This document shows, in pieces, positions 10,299 to 21,143 of a DNA stretch of 64,000 nt. Source of the stretch: Saccharomycopsis malanga. Its lineage: Eukaryota; Ascomycota; Saccharomycetes; Ascoideales; Saccharomycopsidaceae. Numbering within the stretch: position 1 is the stretch's first letter; every line of letters starts with the position of its first letter. A program made the position numbers and the translations under genes. The stretch is taken from assembly GCA_004014935.1 (NCBI GenBank), contig CP025322.1:744001-808000 (forward strand), in the 5' to 3' direction. Below the pieces are notes generated by a model. It searched no databases, was not told the origin of the DNA, and worked only from the letters and a program-made list of their open reading frames with translations.

Positions 10299-10630
10299 AT
10301 AATAATAATCTTATATTTCAAGCCCAGTACATATCGGTTCCGTATGTACGCGCTATGTCTAAGGGGACTTGGTAAAACCCAGTGGGAAAAAACCCAAGTG
10401 TCCCAGTCATTGTAAACTTCTCGCTGGCTCTTCTGAACACCCGATGGGTTGGAAAGTAAGCACTAGACTTTGGTCGAGGTCGTGTTTCAGACAGTTGCAC
10501 TTGCCTGTGAATTCACGTTCAGCATCGTAAAGAGCAGCGAGTAAAAGTGTCTTCTTGGGAATCGAACCCGTGTTCCTGTTAGGTCTTTTTTCTCTTGTCC
10601 GAGAGCGCTGACCACTGAGCCATACGGCCC
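10299..10630 (-). mobile_element. tRNA-derived SINE, copy 2 (best full-length copy)
   Basis: On the minus strand the element starts at about 10630 with GGGCCGTATGGCTCAGTGG, which includes a good A box (TGGCTCAGTGG). A perfect B box GGTTCGATTCC follows at 10560-10570. About 240 bp unrelated to tRNA come next. The copy ends in GTACATACGGAACCGATATG, GGGCTTGAAATATAAG and an (ATT)n tail. The head cannot fold as a normal tRNA and continues into the body, so it is not a tRNA gene. I could not define clean target-site duplications here. It lies downstream of the second lipase. Confidence 0.85.
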
Positions 10631-11128
10631 AGTGGCCGTGGAAGTATAAATAAAGATTTTTTAAAAAAAACTAGAGGCATTACTGGTGACTCAGGGCTTT
10701 GATTTTACTCAAACAAGTAGCTTTTACAAGAAAGCTAATTAGTGAACAGACATTACAATTTATTACAGTTACCATAGATGTACTTTGGAAGCTCTTTACC
10801 ACCGGAGTCACTTTATCAAAATTTCACTCAACCTTTGATTGGAATCAATCTTTAGGTTTTTTGATTGATGAACAATTTCTCATAATTATACAGGTATTTC
10901 ATCTATAGAATTTCTATATTGCTCAATATTGTTGATATAAGTAGAGCCTGTAGCAAGAATTAGGTTTCAGAAGAAACGCATGTGTTATTGTACAGCCTTC
11001 GCTTGGATGATTGGCACCGAGTCAAATTTCAGTATATTTTTAGAGCGAATTTGAGGAAATAGCAACAACTATTAGTAAACATATAAGGCAACTACTACTT
11101 TTAGTACGAGACAAACGTCATTCTTACG

Positions 11129-11353
11129 ATGAAAATAAGTCAGCATAGACGTTATAAAACATATATTTGGATGGTTATCGTTATCATTGTTGTCGACGTG
11201 ACGTATCTTTGCCTATTTGGGACGCAAGTTGTGCCAGGTGCATGGACCAGCTGTACGGGTCATGTGGGCGATGACGGTAAATATTGGTTTGGGAATGGAA
11301 GCATGAGCATCATCAAATCATCGCTGATTTCAAATCGTCATTGTTTTAATTAG
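11129..11353 (+). CDS. Small ORF, 74 codons with one hydrophobic segment (doubtful)
   Basis: Starts at an ATG. It has a short basic N-terminus (MKISQHRRYK), a hydrophobic stretch WMVIVIIVVDVTYLCLF (about 14-30) and a polar tail with two further Cys. It ends 210 bp before the next gene and on the same strand. No family is recognised. Nothing apart from the start codon and the membrane-like segment supports coding, and a frame of this length can occur by chance. Confidence 0.2.
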   Translation: MKISQHRRYKTYIWMVIVIIVVDVTYLCLFGTQVVPGAWTSCTGHVGDDGKYWFGNGSMSIIKSSLISNRHCFN

Positions 11354-11563
11354 CCTTTGGTAACTGCGGTTTCTCGCTTCCATTAGACTGTATATATTAA
11401 AGAGCTCATCGCACATCAATAGAGTCTTGTAACATTTTCTTTTAGTAAAACACCTAAGACTTTTGCCACCATATTGTGTATTGATTTAATCCAGGTTAGA
11501 CCTTAGTAAACATCCTGGCTGACATCTCACCTTTTTTTGTTCTTTTGATTGCTTGCTTGGTAA

Positions 11564-12340
11564 ATGAACCCATATTTGAGCAACTTCTCTAACCCATTGT
11601 ACTGCTTAAACATTCCAGGTGCTTTGAATTCTGGAAGCACCATAAAGACTGACCAGAACTTGCATCATCATAACATGACAGGCTACGCTGCTCCTAGAAC
11701 CTCTCCTCGTACTCATAGAACCTATGATGACTGGATGCTTGACCCCAAGGCTGTTTCTGCCAGATCTGCTGCTCTTGCTGATGAAAATAGCCAATTGGTG
11801 GACAATGTCCCGGAAAACATTTTTGTTGAGGTCAATGATCCTTCTGTTACCAAGTTAGCTTATAGCTTTCCATTCGAGGACGTCAAGACATGGGTTCCAA
11901 CGTCAAAAACCATGGGTTTGAAAGATGCCCTTAAAAATGCATACCAGGATGTCAGACATCTTTTCACTGACAGAAATGTTAAGATATATGTGGATTCTCT
12001 TTTGATCCTCCCAGCTTACTGGAAATACCAGGCAAAACCAAACATGAAAATCACCATAGAATTGAGATACAATAGCCACTATTTTTATCAGAAAAGTAGA
12101 ACAGATATAGAAGAAGCTGTTCAATTGGAAACACAATCCCACAAAGGAAAAATAAATAAAACCTCATTGCTCGTACAATATGACCATTACTTCTACCAGA
12201 ATTATTACCAAGGCTATTACAATCCGTACGCCTTCGGAAACATCGAGAACCACTACAATTATAATTACACATACAGTCCCACCAACATGTATGGTCAGAT
12301 AAATAAACCAGTTAAAAAAGTTAGATTCAAGGATCTCTAG
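11564..12340 (+). CDS. Unrecognised 258-aa protein
   Basis: Starts at an ATG and stays open for 258 codons. The N-terminal third is polar, with PRTSPRTHRTYDDWMLDP. The middle (about 80-170) looks folded, for example VNDPSVTKLAYSFPFEDVKTWVP, split by me at residue 20 or less in other entries. The C-terminal part is Tyr/Asn rich (repeated YY, NYNY) and ends KPVKKVRFKDL. There is no signal peptide or membrane segment. I do not recognise a family; absence from the classical yeast gene set may mean a lineage-restricted protein. Coding is supported by length and by composition matching neighbouring genes. Confidence 0.7.
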   Translation: MNPYLSNFSNPLYCLNIPGALNSGSTIKTDQNLHHHNMTGYAAPRTSPRTHRTYDDWMLDPKAVSARSAALADENSQLVDNVPENIFVEVNDPSVTKLAYSFPFEDVKTWVPTSKTMGLKDALKNAYQDVRHLFTDRNVKIYVDSLLILPAYWKYQAKPNMKITIELRYNSHYFYQKSRTDIEEAVQLETQSHKGKINKTSLLVQYDHYFYQNYYQGYYNPYAFGNIENHYNYNYTYSPTNMYGQINKPVKKVRFKDL

Positions 12341-13779
12341 AAACTCTATGTCTCAAAAGAGGCCAGATACTATACCCATTAAATAATCGCTATTTTTTTA
12401 ATTTGCATTGAGAAAACTTTAATATTCCAAATAAAAAAAGGCTTTCCAGCTGTTTAACATTGTAGTTTCTTTACAACTATTTATCAAATGTTTATATAAT
12501 AAAGATTCACCAAAATTAATTATTTTATCTTTGTTGGAGTGTCTTTTCATTATCGGGCCCAAAGCCATGCTTCTGTAAATAAACAATAAACTTAACTGTC
12601 TGTATAAAAAGGGTAAGAAGAGCCTTAAGTAGTGATAAGCAATAATTACAAGATAATGGAGGTTCGAGACAGTACTGTAGATTCATAAGGAAAACTTGAA
12701 TGTGATTACGACTTGAGTATCAACTGATAACTTGAGCCAATAAGAATTGGTAAAATGCAGTAAGGAGTGTAATTGTAAACAGAACAAACATAAGATAATC
12801 TGCCTTGTATCTAACCGAAGAAAGCTGAATATTTCATCATTTGCTATCTCTTGTTGAAGAAAAAGTCATGTTTTTCACATGAAATATACAGTGATTGTTG
12901 ATCTTGTCAATATCGCTATTATTATGTAGCTCTGGTTACTTTCACTTCATACACCTTCACTACATGTTCTACTCGCACCATATCTGAAAGTTTCTCTTCA
13001 GCCTTAATGATTAGCGGATATTAATATATTGTGCTGTGTCTCTCTTTTGTTAACAATGATAGACATTTTGCCCTGATGATTTTACGAGAGATACTCATTA
13101 TTCTTTATCTAAATACATTCAACTTCCATTTTCCAACCCTGGTCTGAAGTATTCCAAATTGACAAAATTATCCTATCACCTACTTGAACAATGTGGCATT
13201 TTCTACCATGTCAGAAGTATCTCACGAAAAAATTTTCATATTACTCCGGGAAACAGCACCTTGTATCCACGTAGAGGATATAAATTAGGCTAGATGCAAA
13301 TCAAAAAGGTGCAATTATGAGACACTTTTACTTTTAATTTTTCCACCCTTTCGATTCACCGTAGAGCTTTTGTCCGCAATTAATTAACGCAAATGAAATT
13401 CAATCTTCCATCATAAACCCTGATCGTTAAGGAGGAATTTTTCATCAGCAAAACACCTTTTCTATATCCTTGCTAGGATATCTATCCTTGTCGTCAGTCT
13501 TCAACATTGTATCCCGCGCAACTTGGGAATAAGTGCCTCATTTTCCTGAGATTTGAATCGGGAAAATAAAGTAAAACTACTTTAATAGATATGAATTTCA
13601 GATATTTTCTCAACATTTTACAGCTGTTTTTTTAATTTTTTTTTTTTTTTGAAGAAAATTCACAGCGACAAATATGGAATTACCAGCAATTATTATTTTC
13701 TACTGTCGTATCTATTCAACATATTACTAGGTGGTGAAGTGACATTTCAATGACAAATTTACGATAACAACTTTTAAGG

Positions 13780-13885
13780 CGCAGTACATTGCAGTACATT
13801 GCATTGCATTGCATCTTGAAGCAAAAAGCAAAAAGCAGAAACATGCATACATGTAATGTAATGCAATGCATACGAACGTACTGCG
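13780..13885. repeat. Imperfect inverted repeat rich in GCATT/AATGC words
   Basis: Begins CGCAGTAC and ends GTACTGCG, a perfect 8-bp terminal inversion. Inside are GCATTGCATTGCAT on the left and ATGCAATGCAT on the right, which can also pair. The spacer contains (GCAAAAA) repeats. The transcript or single strand could form a long interrupted hairpin. Function unknown. Confidence 0.6.
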
Positions 13886-15235
13886 TGGTTGATTCTTGAT
13901 TTTTCTTCGGCCAGCAACCTCAATAGATGTATGATATATGGGAAGAGTGCTGTTGTACAGAGTGACCAAGCACCAGCCGCTTAGCGAAAGGCAAACGGGG
14001 CATTTCAGAAGATGCATCATTAGCATGAGCCATGTTGGGATACATATTTGTACAGCTTTTTGGCAGTTGCTGCAATGAAAGATCAAAGTGAAATGTGAAA
14101 AGTGAACAAATATATAAGTTGAAGAGTCTTTGTATCAAGTTTTTAAATACATTAAGGAAAACCTTTTGAAGGGAAATAACTAGCTGAGCTCAATAAATGA
14201 GCGTTTGAAAAGCTAACTAGATAGTATTCATGTCATATACTTAACGCACTTTGTCCTTTTTTGTATGACTTTGTCAGTAGTTTTTTGTATGGGCTTTTGA
14301 CGTGTATTCAATTCGCAATGGCAGAAAAAACAACCATAATCGTTTAAGCTCGGTTATTGTGACCAATACAAAAGCATTTTCACGGCTAGATCATTCTCTG
14401 TCTTAGAAAATAGTTTTCAAAAATCTTTTAAAAAATCTTTAGAGTGGCACATTTACAATTTCTTGAGAGTTTCCTAATTGGAATCTAAACTCTAAAAATT
14501 CTAGATTGTTGACTAAATCCTCACAAAACTGCATTTTAATGCCTCTTTAAACCAACCAGCCTAGTGTAACCACATACGGTGGTTCAACTGCCAAAACCCA
14601 TTATTCGTTAAGCCAAGCCCTTAATATGATTTTCATGCATAATCGCTTACAGTTCTCTCAAGTAGTAAAAATATCAAATTATGAATTTTGTTTTCTAGAT
14701 GGTTATACGAAACCTACGGGCTGAAATAAAAGATATTTATTATTATTCAATTTGCTATTACAAGAAAATGCAGATCCACATTATTTCCTTTCAAGTGAAA
14801 CAATACAAATAACTCACTTTGTAAATAACTTCAAAGCCCCGTCATAATTAATTTTTGAAAATTTTTTTTTGCTCAATTTATGTATAACTAAACATAGTGG
14901 TAATTTACTTTCTTAAAGGGTTTGCTAGCAACTTTCGTAATTTGCTTAAAAGCGTTAGAATTAAACGAGATCAGTCGAGTCACTAAAAATCTCGCAGTTT
15001 AAGTCTTAACAGATTGTCGTCTGCAAATCTCGACTAAAAAGACTTCCTAGTTTCAGAAATGTTAACAATTACGAGAATACGCAACAAAATGCTCTGCAAA
15101 AATTGCTACTTTAGAAACAAAATCAACTTTTGCAGTACAAAGGAGCATGCTGTTTTCCTTAGGCGGTTTTGACATGGTATTTTTCAAATCAAAGTAGTCG
15201 ACATGTCAATATTGAGTGCGAATAAACGCTTACGG

Positions 15236-15400
15236 GGTTTAGTTATATAATAATCTTATATTTCAAGCCCAGTACATATCAGTTCCGTATGTACGCGCTA
15301 TGTCTAAGGGGACTTGGTAAAACCCAGTGGGAAAAAACCCAAGTGTCCCAGTCATTGTAAACTTCTCGCTGGCTTTTCTGAACACCCGGTTTAGTTATAT
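15236..15400 (-). mobile_element. tRNA-derived SINE, copy 3 (5'-truncated, with target-site duplication)
   Basis: The element itself is 15249-15387. It matches copy 2 almost base for base from the middle of the body to the tail but lacks the tRNA head. It is flanked by a perfect 13-bp direct repeat GGTTTAGTTATAT (15236-15248 and 15388-15400). 5' truncation together with a target-site duplication is the signature of target-primed reverse transcription. High identity to copy 2 suggests a recent insertion. Confidence 0.9.
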
Positions 15401-16065
15401 TAGTTTACCAACAATTGTAACGTCACCACACTAAAATTTCCAAACATAATTTATTGTTTGGTATTAATTTGTATGTTTTTTGATGTATGTATGAATAAGA
15501 GACAAAAAAAAGCTAAAGGGCCTGACATCCTGTTTTCAAGGAGATTGTAGATGATTTTTTGTGCCTTCAAATCATTTGTTCGAAACTACTGGCTTGAAAG
15601 ATAAGATTTTTATTATTTTTCGGATTATTTGCATCAGAACTCATATATTTATGTGTTCTGCTTACTTTGTATCTTGGCTTCCAAAATGTTGGTCAAGTTC
15701 ATCTTTTTTCATTAAGTATTTAAATATTCGAAAAATTGCACTGTCTGATTCTTTAATTCTGAGTTGTCCTATAAACATAACTCATTTTTTTTATTTCCTT
15801 AAATCTTAATAATAACAAATTACTTGTAAGTATTACATATGTAGCCGAGTACGTAATAATAATATTTCTTAACAGTCTGGTGATTTACAAGAGAAATTAG
15901 TTCGTCATATCATAAACATATAAAAATTCTTATAGAAGAATCCTGCGATGTTGAATATTGAAATTTATTTGGTATTGAAACAAAACATGAAAGCTCATAT
16001 GACCATAAGACCACTCAATTTTAGCGTAAAATAAGAAAACAAATGCCATCTGTTACCTAACAAGC

Positions 16066-17043
16066 TTAGTTAGGGTGTATTTGCTTCTCATGTCTATGTT
16101 TATTATAAACGTTTCTAAAGCCTCTATCGCAATAATCACATTTAAAGACATCTGAATTTTTTTCATGGATTTTGCTGTGACGTTTTAGAGAGCCTGAAGT
16201 GCTGAAACCAATGATTCTGTAGCTGCAATCAACCACGTCACATTTGAACTCGTTTTTGATACCTATTTCATCCAAATGTTTAGCTAACTCTAAGATTTTC
16301 TGGAATGTGCAATTTTCTTTACAATTAGGCCCACTACAACGATAACCACCTTTTTTCTTCTTGGACTTGTCAATTCTTACGTCGTTAAGCAACTCATAAG
16401 TCATAGGGTGGGTTTTCTTGGAGATGTAAGGATGAGCTTGTCTGAAAGAGACTACGGCCTCGTCTGAGGTGTATAAGCTTGTTGGTTTCATATCTGGAGA
16501 CACAGACGCTATTGAAGTTGATTCAGAAGTGGAGCTTGTGAATGAAGTAGGGGCTGATGATCTATGAAGTTTGGCAAAGCCATGGTTTGGAGAGCCTCGT
16601 ATTGTTGTGTGATTATATACATGATTTTGAGTATGGGTAGAAAGAGGAGATGCGAGCAAAGGAGAAGCAGAGGACAAGAGAGGAGATGTCGTGGAAGGGG
16701 AAATGTTGAATGAAGGTTGAGGAGGTGGAAGACGTCTCAGGAAATGTTGATGATATGGTCCTTGATTATTCAGGTAGTTGGAAGAATCGATATTATAAGG
16801 AAGAAGTTGCTGTCGATAGAGTGAGTTTTCTGTATTATGAGAGTATAGGAAAGGCGGCGTTGGGTCCAGAGAATATAGATTGTTTCTGTTCTCAAGATTG
16901 GCTGTGGGGCTTGGGTTTAGCAAATTGGAAATATCACAGACTTTCGCGTTCTTAGACCTGCCTGGCCGAGTAGTTGTCAGAGAAGAACTGGAAGAATAGT
17001 AGGGCTCCTGGGAGTTGTAGTTTTTTGGCGATAAATGCATCAT
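16066..17043 (-). CDS. C2H2 zinc-finger transcription factor
   Basis: 325 residues starting MMHL. The N-terminal 190 residues are a Ser/Pro/Asn/Tyr-rich low-complexity region, probably regulatory. The C-terminal part has three zinc-finger-like units. The first begins YRCSGPNCKENC with His in AKHLDE. The second is FKCDVVDC with SLKRHSKIH. The third, FKCDYCDRGFRN with KHRHEKQIH, is the most canonical. The three-finger C-terminal arrangement recalls Rme1-type regulators, but I am not sure enough to name it. Its upstream side (17044-20267) is more than 3 kb without genes, as is usual for heavily regulated developmental or morphogenetic factors in CTG-clade yeasts. Confidence 0.85.
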   Translation of the reverse strand: MMHLSPKNYNSQEPYYSSSSSLTTTRPGRSKNAKVCDISNLLNPSPTANLENRNNLYSLDPTPPFLYSHNTENSLYRQQLLPYNIDSSNYLNNQGPYHQHFLRRLPPPQPSFNISPSTTSPLLSSASPLLASPLSTHTQNHVYNHTTIRGSPNHGFAKLHRSSAPTSFTSSTSESTSIASVSPDMKPTSLYTSDEAVVSFRQAHPYISKKTHPMTYELLNDVRIDKSKKKKGGYRCSGPNCKENCTFQKILELAKHLDEIGIKNEFKCDVVDCSYRIIGFSTSGSLKRHSKIHEKNSDVFKCDYCDRGFRNVYNKHRHEKQIHPN

Positions 17044-20000
17044 GATAACTTAAAGGCCCGAGGAAACAAATATGATAGGATCGGCACTAAGTGACAAGTT
17101 TTGTTTGACTTTTAAAGACAAATTCTGAGATTGTAAAAGCAAGAAAAAAAGAAGAAATTGTGATTCTTAAAGAGGTGAATCAATTCAGCCTTGTAGGAAG
17201 AAAAAAAAAATAAAACACAAGATTAATCGTCGATAGACCAGAAAAAAGAGAAAAATTAATATAATCCGGTGACCTTAGAAAGACAGTTAATTATCCCTGA
17301 TGCACCTCAAGAATAAGGAATCAGGCAACCAAACAAGACTGGAGTAAAACAAGCTTGCCCAAGACTTAGTTTCTTGTGTATAAATAATGTGCTGTTGAAC
17401 ACAGATTTAAATGCTAAGATAATCAACTTTTATGTCCTTAGTTAATTTATTAAATGTTTTACTTTTATTTTTTACGTCCAGATTTTTATATTTATGTCCC
17501 GCAATTTTTTTGAGAATAATTAATGATAATGTCCGGTTTCTGGCCTTTAAATAAGGGAAGCTAGATAGGTTTGTCTGACATAAACACTGTAAAGTTTAAC
17601 ATAATGTCTTTCATTTGCTTTTCGTCTCGATTTAGCACAGTACGGAAGTATGCATGGATCTGATATAGAAGCATCATAATACATGGAAAACGCACGTCTG
17701 CATCGATTCAGGAAAGCTTATTTGATTACATGTTTAAACTATAAAATGCACTCCAGGGACGTCCGATTAACAACAATGCAGCTCCATGCACATATCCAAA
17801 GTTGTGAGAGCGAGGGAAATAGGAGCAAAGCAGTTTCCCCTTAAACTTGTCTGCTACCCGACGTTCTTGGAGGGAAATTAAATATTAGTCATGATCCATG
17901 CATAGGTAGCAGCATATTTCACGAGACACCTTGCATCAATACTAAGAACTATTTCTATTGTTTTGGCATTTCCCTCCGCTGCTGAGTTCCATATTGCCCC
18001 CCAATAGAGCTTAAAGTTTACTTGACAATAGTTTAACCGGGTCGTTCAAGCTATTCAAACCTTAATTTGTCCCGCATACTGCTTGAAAACCCCCCAAAAG
18101 AGTGCACAACGCCGGAAAAGTTTGGTACGGGTTGCATCGGAATGCATGCATACTGCTGCAGTGAACTGCCTGCATGCATGCGCATGCGTATGCAAGAACA
18201 CAGCGGACGACCATTTGCTCTTTTAGCCAAAAAATACTTTCAAAATAAAAATAAAAAAAGTAGTTTTAACTACTGTTGATACGCTATTCTTAATAAATAA
18301 GAAAAGGTATTTAATCTTCTACCGGATTATTGATATCCTTATTTTTATTTTTCTAACAGTGGATTTTCTATTTGTCGTCAGGTAATCAAGTCATCCCTGT
18401 GGTTACTCGTTTACAAATTCCCTATACTGTAATACAATTTGAATTATAAATGACCATATATTAAATTGAACCCTTCTTGAGTCTTCTGTGCGAGAGTTTA
18501 ATCAAAAAAATCACATTCTGCTGATGGTCATCAAATACAATTGTTAAAAAAAACATTGATGTAGTCCTAGTTAACGGAAAAAATGTCAAATGTTTTTCCC
18601 AGAAGGAAATTATTCAGGCAACAAAACTGCTTGATAAAGAACCATCAAAAGTACAATAATAAATCTCAATGAATCCTCTACTGTCCTCAAGATTTGTTTT
18701 CGCTATGTGATCCTGAAAGACATTTGTCTCAGATGCAGATTAAGCGATCCCGAAACCGAAAAAGTAAGTTATAGAAAGCACCATATAATAAGAAGTGCAC
18801 TTTTTGGTTCCAATGATTAAGATCTTCATTTAATTGCCTAGCAAATTTTTTTTTATTTCTCCTCTTAAGATTTTCATTTTCGTTCACTTGAATTCCATTT
18901 AAGGTTCTCGTATATTTCCCAAGTCACCAGGATACACCATATTTATGCAAAATTTGCTCTCGTATTACTGGCTTCTGTCTTATGCTACGCTATGCGCCAG
19001 CACTGTGGCTTTATATTTCTTTTGGTACTTTTACCTTCCTAATCAACTTTTTCCTGAGGATGAACGGACGCTATACTAGGGTATGCCTTGCATGGGTTGC
19101 TGCAAAGACATCAACCTTCCTATAACGGGCGTAAATGAGAAGCCGGGAAAGTTTATTTCCGACGCTTTGCTGAATTCGCTCCGAAAATGTTGAAAACTTT
19201 ATTCAGCCGAGTCATCATAGTTGAATATCATCAACATGCACGTTACATGTAAACGATAATAATAAAAACCAAACCCTTGATGCCAGGCTACTTCATGTCA
19301 ACTGGCAGGGAGTAGCGTAATAACTGTATAAATAAAGGCTATATAAAAATTTGTAGGGTCAAAATTAAACATAGTGCATTGCATATGATTTGGCCTAATA
19401 CATTATTGCTTATGTAACGCATTAGTAACATCAGATAATAGCATATATCTATCTTTCTATGAGTGCTATACCAACAACAACTGCTCAAAATTCTCAAAAT
19501 AGTTGAATACAAGGTATATTAAGCATAAATGTTGATCTTGATCCTGACCTTTTCACTTGTCTGTACTTTCATATGTCGTCAATTATACAAGAAGTAGTCT
19601 TGCAGCATGAAACGCTTTTTGTCTTTTTATTATTATGATATATCAATCCCATTTTGCTCTTTAGAATAACTATAGCTCAAGGCTCCCACTCTGGCATTTT
19701 TAATTTTTTTTTTCTTTTGCTTTTTTTATTTACATTTCGAGACTTACTTTCTGACCAGCAAATCAAATCACCAGAGAAACTCATCTTACAGTACGAGTGT
19801 ATTACAGGCAGTCCTGAAGATAGTTTTGCTTAAACGCCAATATTAATAGTAGTAAAATTTATATACTTCTAGCACGGTATCTATCGATTCTGTAAATAGG
19901 TACTATTAATGAAATCTATTCAACATTGTAAAAATAACTCATCATTCTCAGAACTAAATAGCCTTTACGATTTCTAATAGTAAAAATAATAATGATCTTA

Positions 20001-20267
20001 TATTTTAAGCCCAGTACATATTAGTTCCGTATGGACATGCTATGTCCGAAGGGACTTGGTAAAATTTAGTGGGGAAAACCCAATCATGGCCCGGTCATCA
20101 TAATCTTCTCGCTGGCTTTTCTGAAAACCCGATGGGTTGGAAAGAAACCAGTGGACTTTTGTCTAGGCCATATTACAGACAGTTGCACTTGCCTATGGAA
20201 TTACGTTCAGTATAGTAAAAGCAGCAATTTACCATTTTTCTGAATATAATTTTTTGAAAATGACATA
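17044..20267. promoter_or_regulatory. Long upstream region of the zinc-finger gene
   Basis: 3.2 kb with no supported gene. Because the zinc-finger gene is on the minus strand, this is its promoter side. It contains a dense GCATGC/ATGCAT cluster at 18140-18195, further ATGCA words near 17650, 17785 and 17900, and SINE copy 4 at its far end. A long, motif-rich promoter is an inference from length and position. Confidence 0.4.
19987..20227 (-). mobile_element. tRNA-derived SINE, copy 4 (5'-truncated, diverged)
   Basis: Matches copy 2 from the body through the tail: rc of GACAGTTGCACTTGCC, CTTCTCGCTGGC, GGACTTGGTAAAA and AGCCCAGTACATAT, then an ATT-rich tail. The tRNA head is missing beyond about 20227. 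Point differences are spread throughout, so it is older than copy 3. No clean target-site duplication was found. It lies 40 bp past the stop codon of the next gene, so that gene's 3' UTR probably includes it. Confidence 0.8.
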
Positions 20268-21143
20268 CTATGACCGACTGACTTGCTTGGCTTGCCCCCT
20301 GGTGAGATCTATGCCACTAAGTACAGCCTGGCCTGCTAGAGGGATCATAATACGAATGATATTCTCACTTAACAATTGATCAACGATTTTTTGGATTTCG
20401 TTAGAGCTTTGTGACTTTGTATCGCCATCTTGTCTTTCCTGGGGCTGGAGAAGGATATTAGAGTTTGTTTCAGCATTAGTTTTGCGCAAATCATTATATA
20501 TGATTGCAAAGTTCTTGAACTCGGGGCAATCTGCAAAAAGTTCAATGAGCTCATCGTCATCGAGTTCCTCTTCAAAGTTGTATTCAATGTTCTGCACAAC
20601 TGCCAATTTCTTGTAATTGGTAGTGGCTTCGCTGTCTTTCTGTACTGATATGAAGGAAGTTGAAAGAAAGTTAAAGATTGGAGATTTGATATTGTAATTG
20701 AGAATGTCGGCTTCTTCTTTCGGCAATAACTGCAAATCGTATTGCAAAGTGGTCTGCGGAGCACTGGGGTTCTTTTGCTTGTTGATCCCGTCATTTAAAT
20801 ACTTTTTGAAAACAATCTTCTCGCGTCTTTTGCGTTCAAGCATCAAATACATCAAAAGTCTATCGTGCATTCGAGACGTCTTGGTCAAACTTTTCCCATT
20901 TTGCCCATCATTAAGATCTTTCAACTTGAACGCCTGAATCACATCCAGAAGCTCCTCTGTAGTAAGCTTGTCTCTGGCTCCCTTAATCTGTTTGAAAATG
21001 TAAATGTTGTAATCCAAAGGATAGTCTGGGACTTTTGCTAACTTGTCGACAGATGACGGCTTTAAAAGCAGAAATGAGGGCACTCCTTTGGTGATTCTTT
21101 CTGGAGGAATAACCCCTCTTCTGGCTTCTGGAATTGATGTCAT
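20268..21143 (-). CDS. Unrecognised 291-aa protein
   Basis: I start at the ATG at 21143 (MTSIPEARRGVIPPERITKG); the upstream extension of the frame would begin at a TTG. The protein is soluble, with a helical middle rich in charged residues (RMHDRLLMYLMLERKRREK, about 109-127), an acidic patch EEELDDDELIELF and a C-terminal helical part KIVDQLLSENIIRIMIPLAG. No signal peptide or membrane segment. A nuclear complex subunit is one possibility, but no family is recognised. Its 3' end abuts SINE copy 4. It is divergent from YFH1. Confidence 0.75.
   Translation of the reverse strand: MTSIPEARRGVIPPERITKGVPSFLLLKPSSVDKLAKVPDYPLDYNIYIFKQIKGARDKLTTEELLDVIQAFKLKDLNDGQNGKSLTKTSRMHDRLLMYLMLERKRREKIVFKKYLNDGINKQKNPSAPQTTLQYDLQLLPKEEADILNYNIKSPIFNFLSTSFISVQKDSEATTNYKKLAVVQNIEYNFEEELDDDELIELFADCPEFKNFAIIYNDLRKTNAETNSNILLQPQERQDGDTKSQSSNEIQKIVDQLLSENIIRIMIPLAGQAVLSGIDLTRGQAKQVSRS

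Larger units (their letters stand above)
10212..11563. other. Intergenic region with SINE copy 2 and one doubtful small ORF
   Basis: About 1.35 kb. It holds SINE copy 2 and a doubtful 74-codon frame, both listed separately. The remaining sequence is AT-rich and includes the promoter of the gene at 11564. I see no tRNA or other RNA gene besides the SINE head. Confidence 0.35.
12341..16065. other. Gene-poor region, 3.7 kb
   Basis: No supported gene on either strand; open frames here are short and start with non-ATG codons or lack coding character. Contents: a 106-bp imperfect inverted repeat (13780-13885), SINE copy 3 with its target-site duplication (15236-15400), and otherwise AT-rich sequence with T runs. 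It is downstream of the zinc-finger gene at 16066, so it is not that gene's promoter. A centromere or an array of untranslated RNAs cannot be excluded. Confidence 0.4.

Noticed and set aside
10550-10630. Possible functional tRNA gene
   Set aside because: A and B boxes are good, but no acceptor or anticodon stem closes and the sequence continues into the repeated SINE body.
15561-15809. 82-codon plus-strand frame
   Set aside because: Starts at GTG and has no recognisable feature.
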